Made by a program: the position numbers and the translations under genes. Shown here one piece after another: positions 11,820 to 24,490 of a stretch of 64,000 nucleotides of DNA. The first letter of the stretch is position 1. Every line of letters begins with the position of its first letter. A model generated the notes under the pieces. The model saw only the letters and a list, made by a program, of their open reading frames with translations, did no database searches and had not been told where the DNA came from. Origin of the DNA: Crossaster papposus (lineage: Eukaryota > Echinodermata > Asteroidea > Velatida > Solasteridae); NCBI GenBank assembly GCA_037893245.1, contig JBAIAA010000531.1:2232001-2296000 (forward strand), in the 5' to 3' direction.

Positions 11820-12245
11820 ACGGTGTGACCGTAGTTGACCGTAGTAGACCCTAGTAGTCGTAGTTAAACGTAGTTAAACGTAGTTAAACGTAGTGGACCG
11901 TAGTTCTGAACGTACTTAGACCTTGAGGAAAGCCATGATTTGGCCGTAGTTAGCCCAAAGGTTTTCAACATGTTGAAAATATTTATACGGTCACCTTGAA
12001 TACCTATACCGTACTGTGAGCCTAGTATATACGTAGTTAACCCTAGTTGACCCTAGTTGACCCTAGTTGACCCTACTTGACCGTAGTGTGGACCGTAGTT
12101 GACCGTAGTTGACCGTAGTAACCACGACACTACGGTCGAAGTACGGTCAACTACGGTCGAACTGCGTTTGAAGTACGTTCACAGTACGGTCACACTACGG
12201 TTAAGTACGACAAGCAGGGTTAACTAGGGTGAAGTAGGGTGAAGT
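11820..12245. repeat. Harbinger left subterminal repeats
   Basis: This is a tandem array of roughly 10-bp motifs, GTAGTTGACC, GTAGTTAAAC and CCTAGTTGAC. The array reads forward to about 12120 and then in reverse (GGTCAACTAC, GTACGGTCAC) to 12245, so it is itself a loose palindrome. In related elements such subterminal motifs are transposase or Myb-protein binding sites; that role here is inferred. Confidence 0.7.
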
Positions 12246-12273
12246 AAGGTTGAATTTAGGAGTTCCTGGACGA

Positions 12274-12280
12274 TATAAAA
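12274..12280 (+). promoter_or_regulatory. TATA box of the transposase gene
   Basis: TATAAAA lies 116 bp before the favoured start codon at 12390. A start site about 30 bp downstream would fall at or beyond the ATG at 12291, which argues against using that upstream ATG. Confidence 0.6.
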
Positions 12281-12389
12281 GGGGGCCAGCATGCCACATG
12301 GTCCCTGCAGTCTGTCTAACCTTTTCTGGAGGACATACGTCTTGTCTGCTCATGCTTCAATTCTACTTCTTCAACTCCATACAAACACA

Positions 12390-13682
12390 ATGGGTGACAG
12401 AGTCAGGATGGCCAAGTACTTGGGTCAGGTCGACATGGAACTTGCTGGTCTGGCAAGAGACCTTGTGGAGTTGGAGGAGCTAGAGGAACAGGAAAGGAGG
12501 GAGGAAATAAGACAAAGAAGATGGTGGACCAGGGACTGGCTGCTGCGTAGACCCCTCCACGGCCAGTATGAGGCTCTGATGACAGAGCTTCAACTGGAGG
12601 ACCCACATGCCTTCCATCAGTTCATGCGTGTACATGTGGCCACCTTCCATGACATCCTGTCCAGGATAGAGAGGAGGATCACCAAACAGACCACCTATTT
12701 CAGGCGACCCGTCTCTCCTGGGCTAAAGCTGGCGCTCACACTCAGGTACCTGGCCACTGGGAACTACTACCGAGACATGAGGTTCGGCTTCAGGGTGGCC
12801 CACAACACCATATCAGGCCTCATTGTTGATGTGTGTCAGGCTCTGGTTGAGGTCCTGGAACCAGAGTTTGTCAAACTTCACACAGAAGCTGAAGAGTGGC
12901 AGCAGGTGGCTCGGGCCTTTCAGCAGAAGTGGCAGTTCCCGCACACCCTTGGTGCTCTGGATGGGAAGCACATCCGGATCAAGAAGCCACCCCACTCAGG
13001 GTCTACCTACCACAACTACAAGGGGTTTGACTCCATTGTACTGATGGCCTTGGTGGATGCCCAATACCGCTTTATGTGGACACAGATTGGAGACGTGGGT
13101 TCCAGCTCGGATGGCCAGATCTGGAACCATTGCGACCTCCACCAAGCTCTGCAGGATGGTGTCCTTGGTGTCCCAGATGCAGACCCGCTACCAGGGGATG
13201 ATCTGAACACCCCGTACTACATCATAGGGGATGACGCGTTCGCCATGAGGACCTGGCTGATGAAACCCTTCCCTCGGCGCGGTTTGGACCACGGCCAGCA
13301 GGTCTTCAACTACCGGCTGTCCAGAGCCCGTCGTGTGGTGGAGAATGTCTTTGGCATCCTTGCCAACCGTTTCCGCTGTCTCCTCTCCACCCTCCAGGTC
13401 CATGTGGATACTGCAGCACTCGTAGTGAGATCGTGTGTCGTCCTGCACAACTACCTGAGGGTGAGGAACCCTGCTGCAGACCAGCATCTTGTGGACCAGG
13501 AGGATGCTCAGCACAACCTCGTCGATGGTGCCTGGCGGGCCAATGCCAACCTGTTGGACCTCACCCAACCACAGTGTGGGAACCGCGACAGCAGGGAAGC
13601 AAAGAGGCAGAGGCTGTACCTCAAGCACTACCTGACGTCACCAGCTGGCTCGGTTCCATGGCAGGACCAGCGTCTCCAATAA
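12390..13682 (+). CDS. PIF/Harbinger DDE transposase
   Basis: This is an intact single-exon gene of 430 codons from the favoured ATG. The frame stays open to an ATG at 12291, but that one lies too close to the TATA box, while ACAATGG at 12390 has better context. After an acidic coiled-coil-like N-terminus (ELEELEEQERREE), the protein has a helical region (FHDILSRIE, LRYLATGNYYRDM), as in DDE_Tnp_4 transposases. Catalytic candidates are the Asp in GALDGKHIRI (residue 191), the Asp in IIGDDAF (281 or 282) and the Glu in RVVENVFGILANRF (318). A GDVGSSSDG segment lies between the first two. The enzyme cuts and pastes DNA at the element's inverted repeats, normally with the Myb-like partner encoded in the same element. 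It converges on that partner gene. With no stops or frameshifts it could be functional. Confidence 0.92.
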   Translation: MGDRVRMAKYLGQVDMELAGLARDLVELEELEEQERREEIRQRRWWTRDWLLRRPLHGQYEALMTELQLEDPHAFHQFMRVHVATFHDILSRIERRITKQTTYFRRPVSPGLKLALTLRYLATGNYYRDMRFGFRVAHNTISGLIVDVCQALVEVLEPEFVKLHTEAEEWQQVARAFQQKWQFPHTLGALDGKHIRIKKPPHSGSTYHNYKGFDSIVLMALVDAQYRFMWTQIGDVGSSSDGQIWNHCDLHQALQDGVLGVPDADPLPGDDLNTPYYIIGDDAFAMRTWLMKPFPRRGLDHGQQVFNYRLSRARRVVENVFGILANRFRCLLSTLQVHVDTAALVVRSCVVLHNYLRVRNPAADQHLVDQEDAQHNLVDGAWRANANLLDLTQPQCGNRDSREAKRQRLYLKHYLTSPAGSVPWQDQRLQ

Positions 13683-14069
13683 TGAGCAGGGTCACCCAAA
13701 CTCAGGTCTCCCAAAATCAGTTGGTTGAGCCCCCCAACCCCCCCCCCCCCCCCACCAAACCCACCAAATTACCAGGGGCACACAAACTCATGTCATGATT
13801 TTAACCCCCCCCCTGCCCTACTTAAAATCAGGAGACCCCCACCCATTTATGAACCCGTTCATGTCTCTTTCATTTAATGATTATAATTTAACAGTTATAA
13901 TTTGTTATGATCTTATTTATTATCTATTTCTCATTTGTTTTGATAATTTTACACACTTTTAATCCTTTAAATTGTTCGGTTTTTGTTTTATTAATTTATA
14001 ATTTTATGTTCACGGCCCCGTGGAAGACCACATTATATGTGAACGAGCTACCCTGATAAAAGATCAGAT

Positions 14070-14091
14070 AATAAATAAATAAATAAATAAA
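14070..14091 (+). terminator. Polyadenylation signal cluster, transposase gene
   Basis: Overlapping AATAAA hexamers (AATAAATAAATAAATAAATA) begin 388 bp after the transposase stop codon. The 3' UTR also holds a C16 tract at 13738-13753. Confidence 0.55.
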
Positions 14092-14231
14092 CTCATTCTT
14101 TGGATTGAGTTTGGGTGCCCTGGGCCAATTTATTAAACATTACAATTTGTTTTATTTCAAAATTAAACATTAAATGTTTAAGACAAATAAAGGACAAACA
14201 AACATTTCACATTTATAGCATCATAGAGTTG

Positions 14232-14237
14232 CTTTAT
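14232..14237 (-). terminator. Polyadenylation signal, Myb-like gene
   Basis: TTTATT on the plus strand is AATAAA on the minus strand, about 95 bp past the stop codon of the Myb-like gene. The two Harbinger genes therefore converge with their 3' ends about 150 bp apart. Confidence 0.55.
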
Positions 14238-15356
14238 TCTTTTGGGAGGATGTGGTGGGCCTAGGGCCGGGCGTAAAGCCGGGTGAATGTCGTATCCTTA
14301 AAAGGACCGTTCCCCACTTCCCCACCACCTTACTCATGTAAAGTGGCGAAGAAGTCAATCCCACCAGCGGGTGCACTGCTGGGACGCTGCTGGTCTGCCT
14401 GCTGCTGGTCTGGCTGCTGTTGGTGCTGCTGCTGCGACTGGTACTGGCGCTGCCAGTTAGCGATGAAGCCCCCTGGGCACTGCTGCTGCTGTTGTGTGGC
14501 TGCGGCTGATGCAATCCCAAAGTCGCCAATGGTGTGGTGGATGGTGGCACCGGGCGGCATCTGCGGCAGTGGCGGCGGGCGTGGTGCGGCCTGGGCGACT
14601 GCTGCGACCTGAGTCCTGGCACGGGACTCTCGCTTGTACTTCACAAGTAGAGCGGTCACCTCCACCTGCAGGCCCTCAAAAGCCTCCTCATCCATCTCGG
14701 CTGCCGAGAGGCCTACCATGCGGCCAAAAGCCGCTCGAGGACTGTCCTCCTTAAATGACACATAAAGGAAAAACATATTAAAATATATAACAATTTGAAT
14801 TTAAATGAAATTGCAACTGGTGTGACAAAAACAATTTGGAACAAGTTTTGGACAAACACCATTTGCATCTGCAACCGCATTGCGGCTGGTGTGACAAAAA
14901 CTATTGTATAATAAAATATTATATGTTTGTCCACAAAAGTCTTTTGGATACAATTAGTGGAGAAGCATGTTATGTTTCATCAAAATAGTTTTTTTACCTG
15001 TTGGGCAATCTGGGCCGTCTGCTGCTGATTGGCCGCCAACCTCTTCTCTATCTTCTCAAGAAGGATGTCAGAAGGCTTCCTCTTTCTATAGGCGGAGCTG
15101 GTGGTCCTCTGGCTGGCAGTAGAGGCAGGTTCCTCAATCTGCGTGCCCGTGGGGGAGGTGGTCTGCTCCTGGTCGGAGTCTGACTCCGTCTCCCGTGGCG
15201 GTGTGCCCTCAGCTGCAGGTAGGTCGAATCTCTCAGGATGCTTCCTGCGAAGCTGCCCCAAGAGCTGAAAGTAGAAAAGAGCAGAAATATTCATGCATTA
15301 ATACATTTTCAACATTCAACATTACCATTCAACATTAACAATTTTCTTTGTGATTA

Positions 15357-18300
15357 AGTCAGTCAGTCAGTCAGTCAGTCAGTCAGTCAGTCAGTCAGTC
15401 AGTCAGTCAGTCAGTCAGTCAGTCAGTCAGTCAGTCAGTCAGTCAGTCAGTCAGTCAGTCAGTCAGTCAGTCAGTCAGTCAGTCAGTCAGTCAGTCAGTC
15501 AGTCAGTCAGTCAGTCAGTCAGTCAGTCAGTCAGTCAGTCAGTCAGTCAGTCAGTCAGTCAGTCAGTCAGTCAGTCAGTCAGTCAGTCAGTCAGTCAGTC
15601 AGTCAGTCAGTCAGTCAGTCAGTCAGTCAGTCAGTCAGTCAGTCAGTCAGTCAGTCAGTCAGTCAGTCAGTCAGTCAGTCAGTCAGTCAGTCAGTCAGTC
15701 AGTCAGTCAGTCAGTCAGTCAGTCAGTCAGTCAGTCAGTCAGTCAGTCAGTCAGTCAGTCAGTCAGTCAGTCAGTCAGTCAGTCAGTCAGTCAGTCAGTC
15801 AGTCAGTCAGTCAGTCAGTCAGTCAGTCAGTCAGTCAGTCAGTCAGTCAGTCAGTCAGTCAGTCAGTCAGTCAGTCAGTCAGTCAGTCAGTCAGTCAGTC
15901 AGTCAGTCAGTCAGTCAGTCAGTCAGTCAGTCAGTCAGTCAGTCAGTCAGTCAGTCAGTCAGTCAGTCAGTCAGTCAGTCAGTCAGTCAGTCAGTCAGTC
16001 AGTCAGTCAGTCAGTCAGTCAGTCAGTCAGTCAGTCAGTCAGTCAGTCAGTCAGTCAGTCAGTCAGTCAGTCAGTCAGTCAGTCAGTCAGTCAGTCAGTC
16101 AGTCAGTCAGTCAGTCAGTCAGTCAGTCAGTCAGTCAGTCAGTCAGTCAGTCAGTCAGTCAGTCAGTCAGTCAGTCAGTCAGTCAGTCAGTCAGTCAGTC
16201 AGTCAGTCAGTCAGTCAGTCAGTCAGTCAGTCAGTCAGTCAGTCAGTCAGTCAGTCAGTCAGTCAGTCAGTCAGTCAGTCAGTCAGTCAGTCAGTCAGTC
16301 AGTCAGTCAGTCAGTCAGTCAGTCAGTCAGTCAGTCAGTCAGTCAGTCAGTCAGTCAGTCAGTCAGTCAGTCAGTCAGTCAGTCAGTCAGTCAGTCAGTC
16401 AGTCAGTCAGTCAGTCAGTCAGTCAGTCAGTCAGTCAGTCAGTCAGTCAGTCAGTCAGTCAGTCAGTCAGTCAGTCAGTCAGTCAGTCAGTCAGTCAGTC
16501 AGTCAGTCAGTCAGTCAGTCAGTCAGTCAGTCAGTCAGTCAGTCAGTCAGTCAGTCAGTCAGTCAGTCAGTCAGTCAGTCAGTCAGTCAGTCAGTCAGTC
16601 AGTCAGTCAGTCAGTCAGTCAGTCAGTCAGTCAGTCAGTCAGTCAGTCAGTCAGTCAGTCAGTCAGTCAGTCAGTCAGTCAGTCAGTCAGTCAGTCAGTC
16701 AGTCAGTCAGTCAGTCAGTCAGTCAGTCAGTCAGTCAGTCAGTCAGTCAGTCAGTCAGTCAGTCAGTCAGTCAGTCAGTCAGTCAGTCAGTCAGTCAGTC
16801 AGTCAGTCAGTCAGTCAGTCAGTCAGTCAGTCAGTCAGTCAGTCAGTCAGTCAGTCAGTCAGTCAGTCAGTCAGTCAGTCAGTCAGTCAGTCAGTCAGTC
16901 AGTCAGTCAGTCAGTCAGTCAGTCAGTCAGTCAGTCAGTCAGTCAGTCAGTCAGTCAGTCAGTCAGTCAGTCAGTCAGTCAGTCAGTCAGTCAGTCAGTC
17001 AGTCAGTCAGTCAGTCAGTCAGTCAGTCAGTCAGTCAGTCAGTCAGTCAGTCAGTCAGTCAGTCAGTCAGTCAGTCAGTCAGTCAGTCAGTCAGTCAGTC
17101 AGTCAGTCAGTCAGTCAGTCAGTCAGTCAGTCAGTCAGTCAGTCAGTCAGTCAGTCAGTCAGTCAGTCAGTCAGTCAGTCAGTCAGTCAGTCAGTCAGTC
17201 AGTCAGTCAGTCAGTCAGTCAGTCAGTCAGTCAGTCAGTCAGTCAGTCAGTCAGTCAGTCAGTCAGTCAGTCAGTCAGTCAGTCAGTCAGTCAGTCAGTC
17301 AGTCAGTCAGTCAGTCAGTCAGTCAGTCAGTCAGTCAGTCAGTCAGTCAGTCAGTCAGTCAGTCAGTCAGTCAGTCAGTCAGTCAGTCAGTCAGTCAGTC
17401 AGTCAGTCAGTCAGTCAGTCAGTCAGTCAGTCAGTCAGTCAGTCAGTCAGTCAGTCAGTCAGTCAGTCAGTCAGTCAGTCAGTCAGTCAGTCAGTCAGTC
17501 AGTCAGTCAGTCAGTCAGTCAGTCAGTCAGTCAGTCAGTCAGTCAGTCAGTCAGTCAGTCAGTCAGTCAGTCAGTCAGTCAGTCAGTCAGTCAGTCAGTC
17601 AGTCAGTCAGTCAGTCAGTCAGTCAGTCAGTCAGTCAGTCAGTCAGTCAGTCAGTCAGTCAGTCAGTCAGTCAGTCAGTCAGTCAGTCAGTCAGTCAGTC
17701 AGTCAGTCAGTCAGTCAGTCAGTCAGTCAGTCAGTCAGTCAGTCAGTCAGTCAGTCAGTCAGTCAGTCAGTCAGTCAGTCAGTCAGTCAGTCAGTCAGTC
17801 AGTCAGTCAGTCAGTCAGTCAGTCAGTCAGTCAGTCAGTCAGTCAGTCAGTCAGTCAGTCAGTCAGTCAGTCAGTCAGTCAGTCAGTCAGTCAGTCAGTC
17901 AGTCAGTCAGTCAGTCAGTCAGTCAGTCAGTCAGTCAGTCAGTCAGTCAGTCAGTCAGTCAGTCAGTCAGTCAGTCAGTCAGTCAGTCAGTCAGTCAGTC
18001 AGTCAGTCAGTCAGTCAGTCAGTCAGTCAGTCAGTCAGTCAGTCAGTCAGTCAGTCAGTCAGTCAGTCAGTCAGTCAGTCAGTCAGTCAGTCAGTCAGTC
18101 AGTCAGTCAGTCAGTCAGTCAGTCAGTCAGTCAGTCAGTCAGTCAGTCAGTCAGTCAGTCAGTCAGTCAGTCAGTCAGTCAGTCAGTCAGTCAGTCAGTC
18201 AGTCAGTCAGTCAGTCAGTCAGTCAGTCAGTCAGTCAGTCAGTCAGTCAGTCAGTCAGTCAGTCAGTCAGTCAGTCAGTCAGTCAGTCAGTCAGTCAGTC

Positions 18301-21300
18301 AGTCAGTCAGTCAGTCAGTCAGTCAGTCAGTCAGTCAGTCAGTCAGTCAGTCAGTCAGTCAGTCAGTCAGTCAGTCAGTCAGTCAGTCAGTCAGTCAGTC
18401 AGTCAGTCAGTCAGTCAGTCAGTCAGTCAGTCAGTCAGTCAGTCAGTCAGTCAGTCAGTCAGTCAGTCAGTCAGTCAGTCAGTCAGTCAGTCAGTCAGTC
18501 AGTCAGTCAGTCAGTCAGTCAGTCAGTCAGTCAGTCAGTCAGTCAGTCAGTCAGTCAGTCAGTCAGTCAGTCAGTCAGTCAGTCAGTCAGTCAGTCAGTC
18601 AGTCAGTCAGTCAGTCAGTCAGTCAGTCAGTCAGTCAGTCAGTCAGTCAGTCAGTCAGTCAGTCAGTCAGTCAGTCAGTCAGTCAGTCAGTCAGTCAGTC
18701 AGTCAGTCAGTCAGTCAGTCAGTCAGTCAGTCAGTCAGTCAGTCAGTCAGTCAGTCAGTCAGTCAGTCAGTCAGTCAGTCAGTCAGTCAGTCAGTCAGTC
18801 AGTCAGTCAGTCAGTCAGTCAGTCAGTCAGTCAGTCAGTCAGTCAGTCAGTCAGTCAGTCAGTCAGTCAGTCAGTCAGTCAGTCAGTCAGTCAGTCAGTC
18901 AGTCAGTCAGTCAGTCAGTCAGTCAGTCAGTCAGTCAGTCAGTCAGTCAGTCAGTCAGTCAGTCAGTCAGTCAGTCAGTCAGTCAGTCAGTCAGTCAGTC
19001 AGTCAGTCAGTCAGTCAGTCAGTCAGTCAGTCAGTCAGTCAGTCAGTCAGTCAGTCAGTCAGTCAGTCAGTCAGTCAGTCAGTCAGTCAGTCAGTCAGTC
19101 AGTCAGTCAGTCAGTCAGTCAGTCAGTCAGTCAGTCAGTCAGTCAGTCAGTCAGTCAGTCAGTCAGTCAGTCAGTCAGTCAGTCGTCAGTCAGTCAGTCA
19201 GTCAGTCAGTCAGTCAGTCAGTCAGTCAGTCAGTCAGTCAGTCAGTCAGTCAGTCAGTCAGTCAGTCAGTCAGTCAGTCAGTCAGTCAGTCAGTCAGTCA
19301 GTCAGTCAGTCAGTCAGTCAGTCAGTCAGTCAGTCAGTCAGTCAGTCAGTCAGTCAGTCAGTCAGTCAGTCAGTCAGTCAGTCAGTCAGTCAGTCAGTCA
19401 GTCAGTCAGTCAGTCAGTCAGTCAGTCAGTCAGTCAGTCAGTCAGTCAGTCAGTCAGTCAGTCAGTCAGTCAGTCAGTCAGTCAGTCAGTCAGTCAGTCA
19501 GTCAGTCAGTCAGTCAGTCAGTCAGTCAGTCAGTCAGTCAGTCAGTCAGTCAGTCAGTCAGTCAGTCAGTCAGTCAGTCAGTCAGTCAGTCAGTCAGTCA
19601 GTCAGTCAGTCAGTCAGTCAGTCAGTCAGTCAGTCAGTCAGTCAGTCAGTCAGTCAGTCAGTCAGTCAGTCAGTCAGTCAGTCAGTCAGTCAGTCAGTCA
19701 GTCAGTCAGTCAGTCAGTCAGTCAGTCAGTCAGTCAGTCAGTCAGTCAGTCAGTCAGTCAGTCAGTCAGTCAGTCAGTCAGTCAGTCAGTCAGTCAGTCA
19801 GTCAGTCAGTCAGTCAGTCAGTCAGTCAGTCAGTCAGTCAGTCAGTCAGTCAGTCAGTCAGTCAGTCAGTCAGTCAGTCAGTCAGTCAGTCAGTCAGTCA
19901 GTCAGTCAGTCAGTCAGTCAGTCAGTCAGTCAGTCAGTCAGTCAGTCAGTCAGTCAGTCAGTCAGTCAGTCAGTCAGTCAGTCAGTCAGTCAGTCAGTCA
20001 GTCAGTCAGTCAGTCAGTCAGTCAGTCAGTCAGTCAGTCAGTCAGTCAGTCAGTCAGTCAGTCAGTCAGTCAGTCAGTCAGTCAGTCAGTCAGTCAGTCA
20101 GTCAGTCAGTCAGTCAGTCAGTCAGTCAGTCAGTCAGTCAGTCAGTCAGTCAGTCAGTCAGTCAGTCAGTCAGTCAGTCAGTCAGTCAGTCAGTCAGTCA
20201 GTCAGTCAGTCAGTCAGTCAGTCAGTCAGTCAGTCAGTCAGTCAGTCAGTCAGTCAGTCAGTCAGTCAGTCAGTCAGTCAGTCAGTCAGTCAGTCAGTCA
20301 GTCAGTCAGTCAGTCAGTCAGTCAGTCAGTCAGTCAGTCAGTCAGTCAGTCAGTCAGTCAGTCAGTCAGTCAGTCAGTCAGTCAGTCAGTCAGTCAGTCA
20401 GTCAGTCAGTCAGTCAGTCAGTCAGTCAGTCAGTCAGTCAGTCAGTCAGTCAGTCAGTCAGTCAGTCAGTCAGTCAGTCAGTCAGTCAGTCAGTCAGTCA
20501 GTCAGTCAGTCAGTCAGTCAGTCAGTCAGTCAGTCAGTCAGTCAGTCAGTCAGTCAGTCAGTCAGTCAGTCAGTCAGTCAGTCAGTCAGTCAGTCAGTCA
20601 GTCAGTCAGTCAGTCAGTCAGTCAGTCAGTCAGTCAGTCAGTCAGTCAGTCAGTCAGTCAGTCAGTCAGTCAGTCAGTCAGTCAGTCAGTCAGTCAGTCA
20701 GTCAGTCAGTCAGTCAGTCAGTCAGTCAGTCAGTCAGTCAGTCAGTCAGTCAGTCAGTCAGTCAGTCAGTCAGTCAGTCAGTCAGTCAGTCAGTCAGTCA
20801 GTCAGTCAGTCAGTCAGTCAGTCAGTCAGTCAGTCAGTCAGTCAGTCAGTCAGTCAGTCAGTCAGTCAGTCAGTCAGTCAGTCAGTCAGTCAGTCAGTCA
20901 GTCAGTCAGTCAGTCAGTCAGTCAGTCAGTCAGTCAGTCAGTCAGTCAGTCAGTCAGTCAGTCAGTCAGTCAGTCAGTCAGTCAGTCAGTCAGTCAGTCA
21001 GTCAGTCAGTCAGTCAGTCAGTCAGTCAGTCAGTCAGTCAGTCAGTCAGTCAGTCAGTCAGTCAGTCAGTCAGTCAGTCAGTCAGTCAGTCAGTCAGTCA
21101 GTCAGTCAGTCAGTCAGTCAGTCAGTCAGTCAGTCAGTCAGTCAGTCAGTCAGTCAGTCAGTCAGTCAGTCAGTCAGTCAGTCAGTCAGTCAGTCAGTCA
21201 GTCAGTCAGTCAGTCAGTCAGTCAGTCAGTCAGTCAGTCAGTCAGTCAGTCAGTCAGTCAGTCAGTCAGTCAGTCAGTCAGTCAGTCAGTCAGTCAGTCA

Positions 21301-23768
21301 GTCAGTCAGTCAGTCAGTCAGTCAGTCAGTCAGTCAGTCAGTCAGTCAGTCAGTCAGTCAGTCAGTCAGTCAGTCAGTCAGTCAGTCAGTCAGTCAGTCA
21401 GTCAGTCAGTCAGTCAGTCAGTCAGTCAGTCAGTCAGTCAGTCAGTCAGTCAGTCAGTCAGTCAGTCAGTCAGTCAGTCAGTCAGTCAGTCAGTCAGTCA
21501 GTCAGTCAGTCAGTCAGTCAGTCAGTCAGTCAGTCAGTCAGTCAGTCAGTCAGTCAGTCAGTCAGTCAGTCAGTCAGTCAGTCAGTCAGTCAGTCAGTCA
21601 GTCAGTCAGTCAGTCAGTCAGTCAGTCAGTCAGTCAGTCAGTCAGTCAGTCAGTCAGTCAGTCAGTCAGTCAGTCAGTCAGTCAGTCAGTCAGTCAGTCA
21701 GTCAGTCAGTCAGTCAGTCAGTCAGTCAGTCAGTCAGTCAGTCAGTCAGTCAGTCAGTCAGTCAGTCAGTCAGTCAGTCAGTCAGTCAGTCAGTCAGTCA
21801 GTCAGTCAGTCAGTCAGTCAGTCAGTCAGTCAGTCAGTCAGTCAGTCAGTCAGTCAGTCAGTCAGTCAGTCAGTCAGTCAGTCAGTCAGTCAGTCAGTCA
21901 GTCAGTCAGTCAGTCAGTCAGTCAGTCAGTCAGTCAGTCAGTCAGTCAGTCAGTCAGTCAGTCAGTCAGTCAGTCAGTCAGTCAGTCAGTCAGTCAGTCA
22001 GTCAGTCAGTCAGTCAGTCAGTCAGTCAGTCAGTCAGTCAGTCAGTCAGTCAGTCAGTCAGTCAGTCAGTCAGTCAGTCAGTCAGTCAGTCAGTCAGTCA
22101 GTCAGTCAGTCAGTCAGTCAGTCAGTCAGTCAGTCAGTCAGTCAGTCAGTCAGTCAGTCAGTCAGTCAGTCAGTCAGTCAGTCAGTCAGTCAGTCAGTCA
22201 GTCAGTCAGTCAGTCAGTCAGTCAGTCAGTCAGTCAGTCAGTCAGTCAGTCAGTCAGTCAGTCAGTCAGTCAGTCAGTCAGTCAGTCAGTCAGTCAGTCA
22301 GTCAGTCAGTCAGTCAGTCAGTCAGTCAGTCAGTCAGTCAGTCAGTCAGTCAGTCAGTCAGTCAGTCAGTCAGTCAGTCAGTCAGTCAGTCAGTCAGTCA
22401 GTCAGTCAGTCAGTCAGTCAGTCAGTCAGTCAGTCAGTCAGTCAGTCAGTCAGTCAGTCAGTCAGTCAGTCAGTCAGTCAGTCAGTCAGTCAGTCAGTCA
22501 GTCAGTCAGTCAGTCAGTCAGTCAGTCAGTCAGTCAGTCAGTCAGTCAGTCAGTCAGTCAGTCAGTCAGTCAGTCAGTCAGTCAGTCAGTCAGTCAGTCA
22601 GTCAGTCAGTCAGTCAGTCAGTCAGTCAGTCAGTCAGTCAGTCAGTCAGTCAGTCAGTCAGTCAGTCAGTCAGTCAGTCAGTCAGTCAGTCAGTCAGTCA
22701 GTCAGTCAGTCAGTCAGTCAGTCAGTCAGTCAGTCAGTCAGTCAGTCAGTCAGTCAGTCAGTCAGTCAGTCAGTCAGTCAGTCAGTCAGTCAGTCAGTCA
22801 GTCAGTCAGTCAGTCAGTCAGTCAGTCAGTCAGTCAGTCAGTCAGTCAGTCAGTCAGTCAGTCAGTCAGTCAGTCAGTCAGTCAGTCAGTCAGTCAGTCA
22901 GTCAGTCAGTCAGTCAGTCAGTCAGTCAGTCAGTCAGTCAGTCAGTCAGTCAGTCAGTCAGTCAGTCAGTCAGTCAGTCAGTCAGTCAGTCAGTCAGTCA
23001 GTCAGTCAGTCAGTCAGTCAGTCAGTCAGTCAGTCAGTCAGTCAGTCAGTCAGTCAGTCAGTCAGTCAGTCAGTCAGTCAGTCAGTCAGTCAGTCAGTCA
23101 GTCAGTCAGTCAGTCAGTCAGTCAGTCAGTCAGTCAGTCAGTCAGTCAGTCAGTCAGTCAGTCAGTCAGTCAGTCAGTCAGTCAGTCAGTCAGTCAGTCA
23201 GTCAGTCAGTCAGTCAGTCAGTCAGTCAGTCAGTCAGTCAGTCAGTCAGTCAGTCAGTCAGTCAGTCAGTCAGTCAGTCAGTCAGTCAGTCAGTCAGTCA
23301 GTCAGTCAGTCAGTCAGTCAGTCAGTCAGTCAGTCAGTCAGTCAGTCAGTCAGTCAGTCAGTCAGTCAGTCAGTCAGTCAGTCAGTCAGTCAGTCAGTCA
23401 GTCAGTCAGTCAGTCAGTCAGTCAGTCAGTCAGTCAGTCAGTCAGTCAGTCAGTCAGTCAGTCAGTCAGTCAGTCAGTCAGTCAGTCAGTCAGTCAGTCA
23501 GTCAGTCAGTCAGTCAGTCAGTCAGTCAGTCAGTCAGTCAGTCAGTCAGTCAGTCAGTCAGTCAGTCAGTCAGTCAGTCAGTCAGTCAGTCAGTCAGTCA
23601 GTCAGTCAGTCAGTCAGTCAGTCAGTCAGTCAGTCAGTCAGTCAGTCAGTCAGTCAGTCAGTCAGTCAGTCAGTCAGTCAGTCAGTCAGTCAGTCAGTCA
23701 GTCAGTCAGTCAGTCAGTCAGTCAGTCAGTCAGTCAGTCAGTCAGTCAGTCAGTCAGTCAGTCAGTCA
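15357..23768. repeat. Satellite zone A: near-perfect (AGTC)n
   Basis: About 2,100 units. The only irregularity I see is one missing A between 19184 and 19185; 957 exact units precede it and about 1,145 follow. Such homogeneity implies very recent expansion or strong homogenisation, unless assembly polishing produced it. Confidence 0.95.
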
Positions 23769-24490
23769 CTCAGTCACTCAGTCAGTCACTCAGTCACTCA
23801 GTCAGTCACTCAGTCAGTCACTCAGTCAGTCACTCAGTCACTCAGTCAGTCACTCAGTCACTCAGTCAGTCAGTCACTCAGTCACTCAGTCAGTCACTCA
23901 GTCACTCAGTCACTCAGTCACTCAGTCACTCAGTCACTCAGTCACTCAGTCACTCAGTCACTCAGTCACTCAGTCACTCAGTCACTCAGTCACTCAGTCA
24001 CTCAGTCACTCAGTCACTCAGTCACTCAGTCACTCAGTCACTCAGTCACTCAGTCACTCAGTCACTCAGTCACTCAGTCACTCAGTCACTCAGTCACTCA
24101 GTCACTCAGTCACTCAGTCACTCAGTCACTCAGTCACTCAGTCACTCAGTCACTCAGTCACTCAGTCACTCAGTCACTCAGTCACTCAGTCACTCAGTCA
24201 CTCAGTCACTCAGTCACTCAGTCACTCAGTCACTCAGTCACTCAGTCACTCAGTCACTCAGTCACTCAGTCACTCAGTCACTCAGTCACTCAGTCACTCA
24301 GTCACTCAGTCACTCAGTCACTCAGTCACTCAGTCACTCAGTCACTCAGTCACTCAGTCACTCAGTCACTCAGTCACTCAGTCACTCAGTCACTCAGTCA
24401 CTCAGTCACTCGGTCACTCAGCTCACTCAGTCACTCAGCTCACTCAGTCACTCAGTCACTCAGCTCACTCAGCTCACTCACTCAGTCACT
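23769..24490. repeat. Satellite zone B: alternating 8-mer (ACTCAGTC)n
   Basis: At the left, AGTC and ACTC units are mixed irregularly (23769-23890). They then settle into a strict alternation forming an 8-bp higher-order repeat, about 65 copies to roughly 24410. The last 80 bp are irregular, with GCTCACTC insertions. Confidence 0.9.

Noticed and set aside
12291-12389. Upstream ATG as the Harbinger transposase start
   Set aside because: It begins only 11 bp after the TATA box, so it would precede the probable transcription start; the ATG at 12390 fits better.
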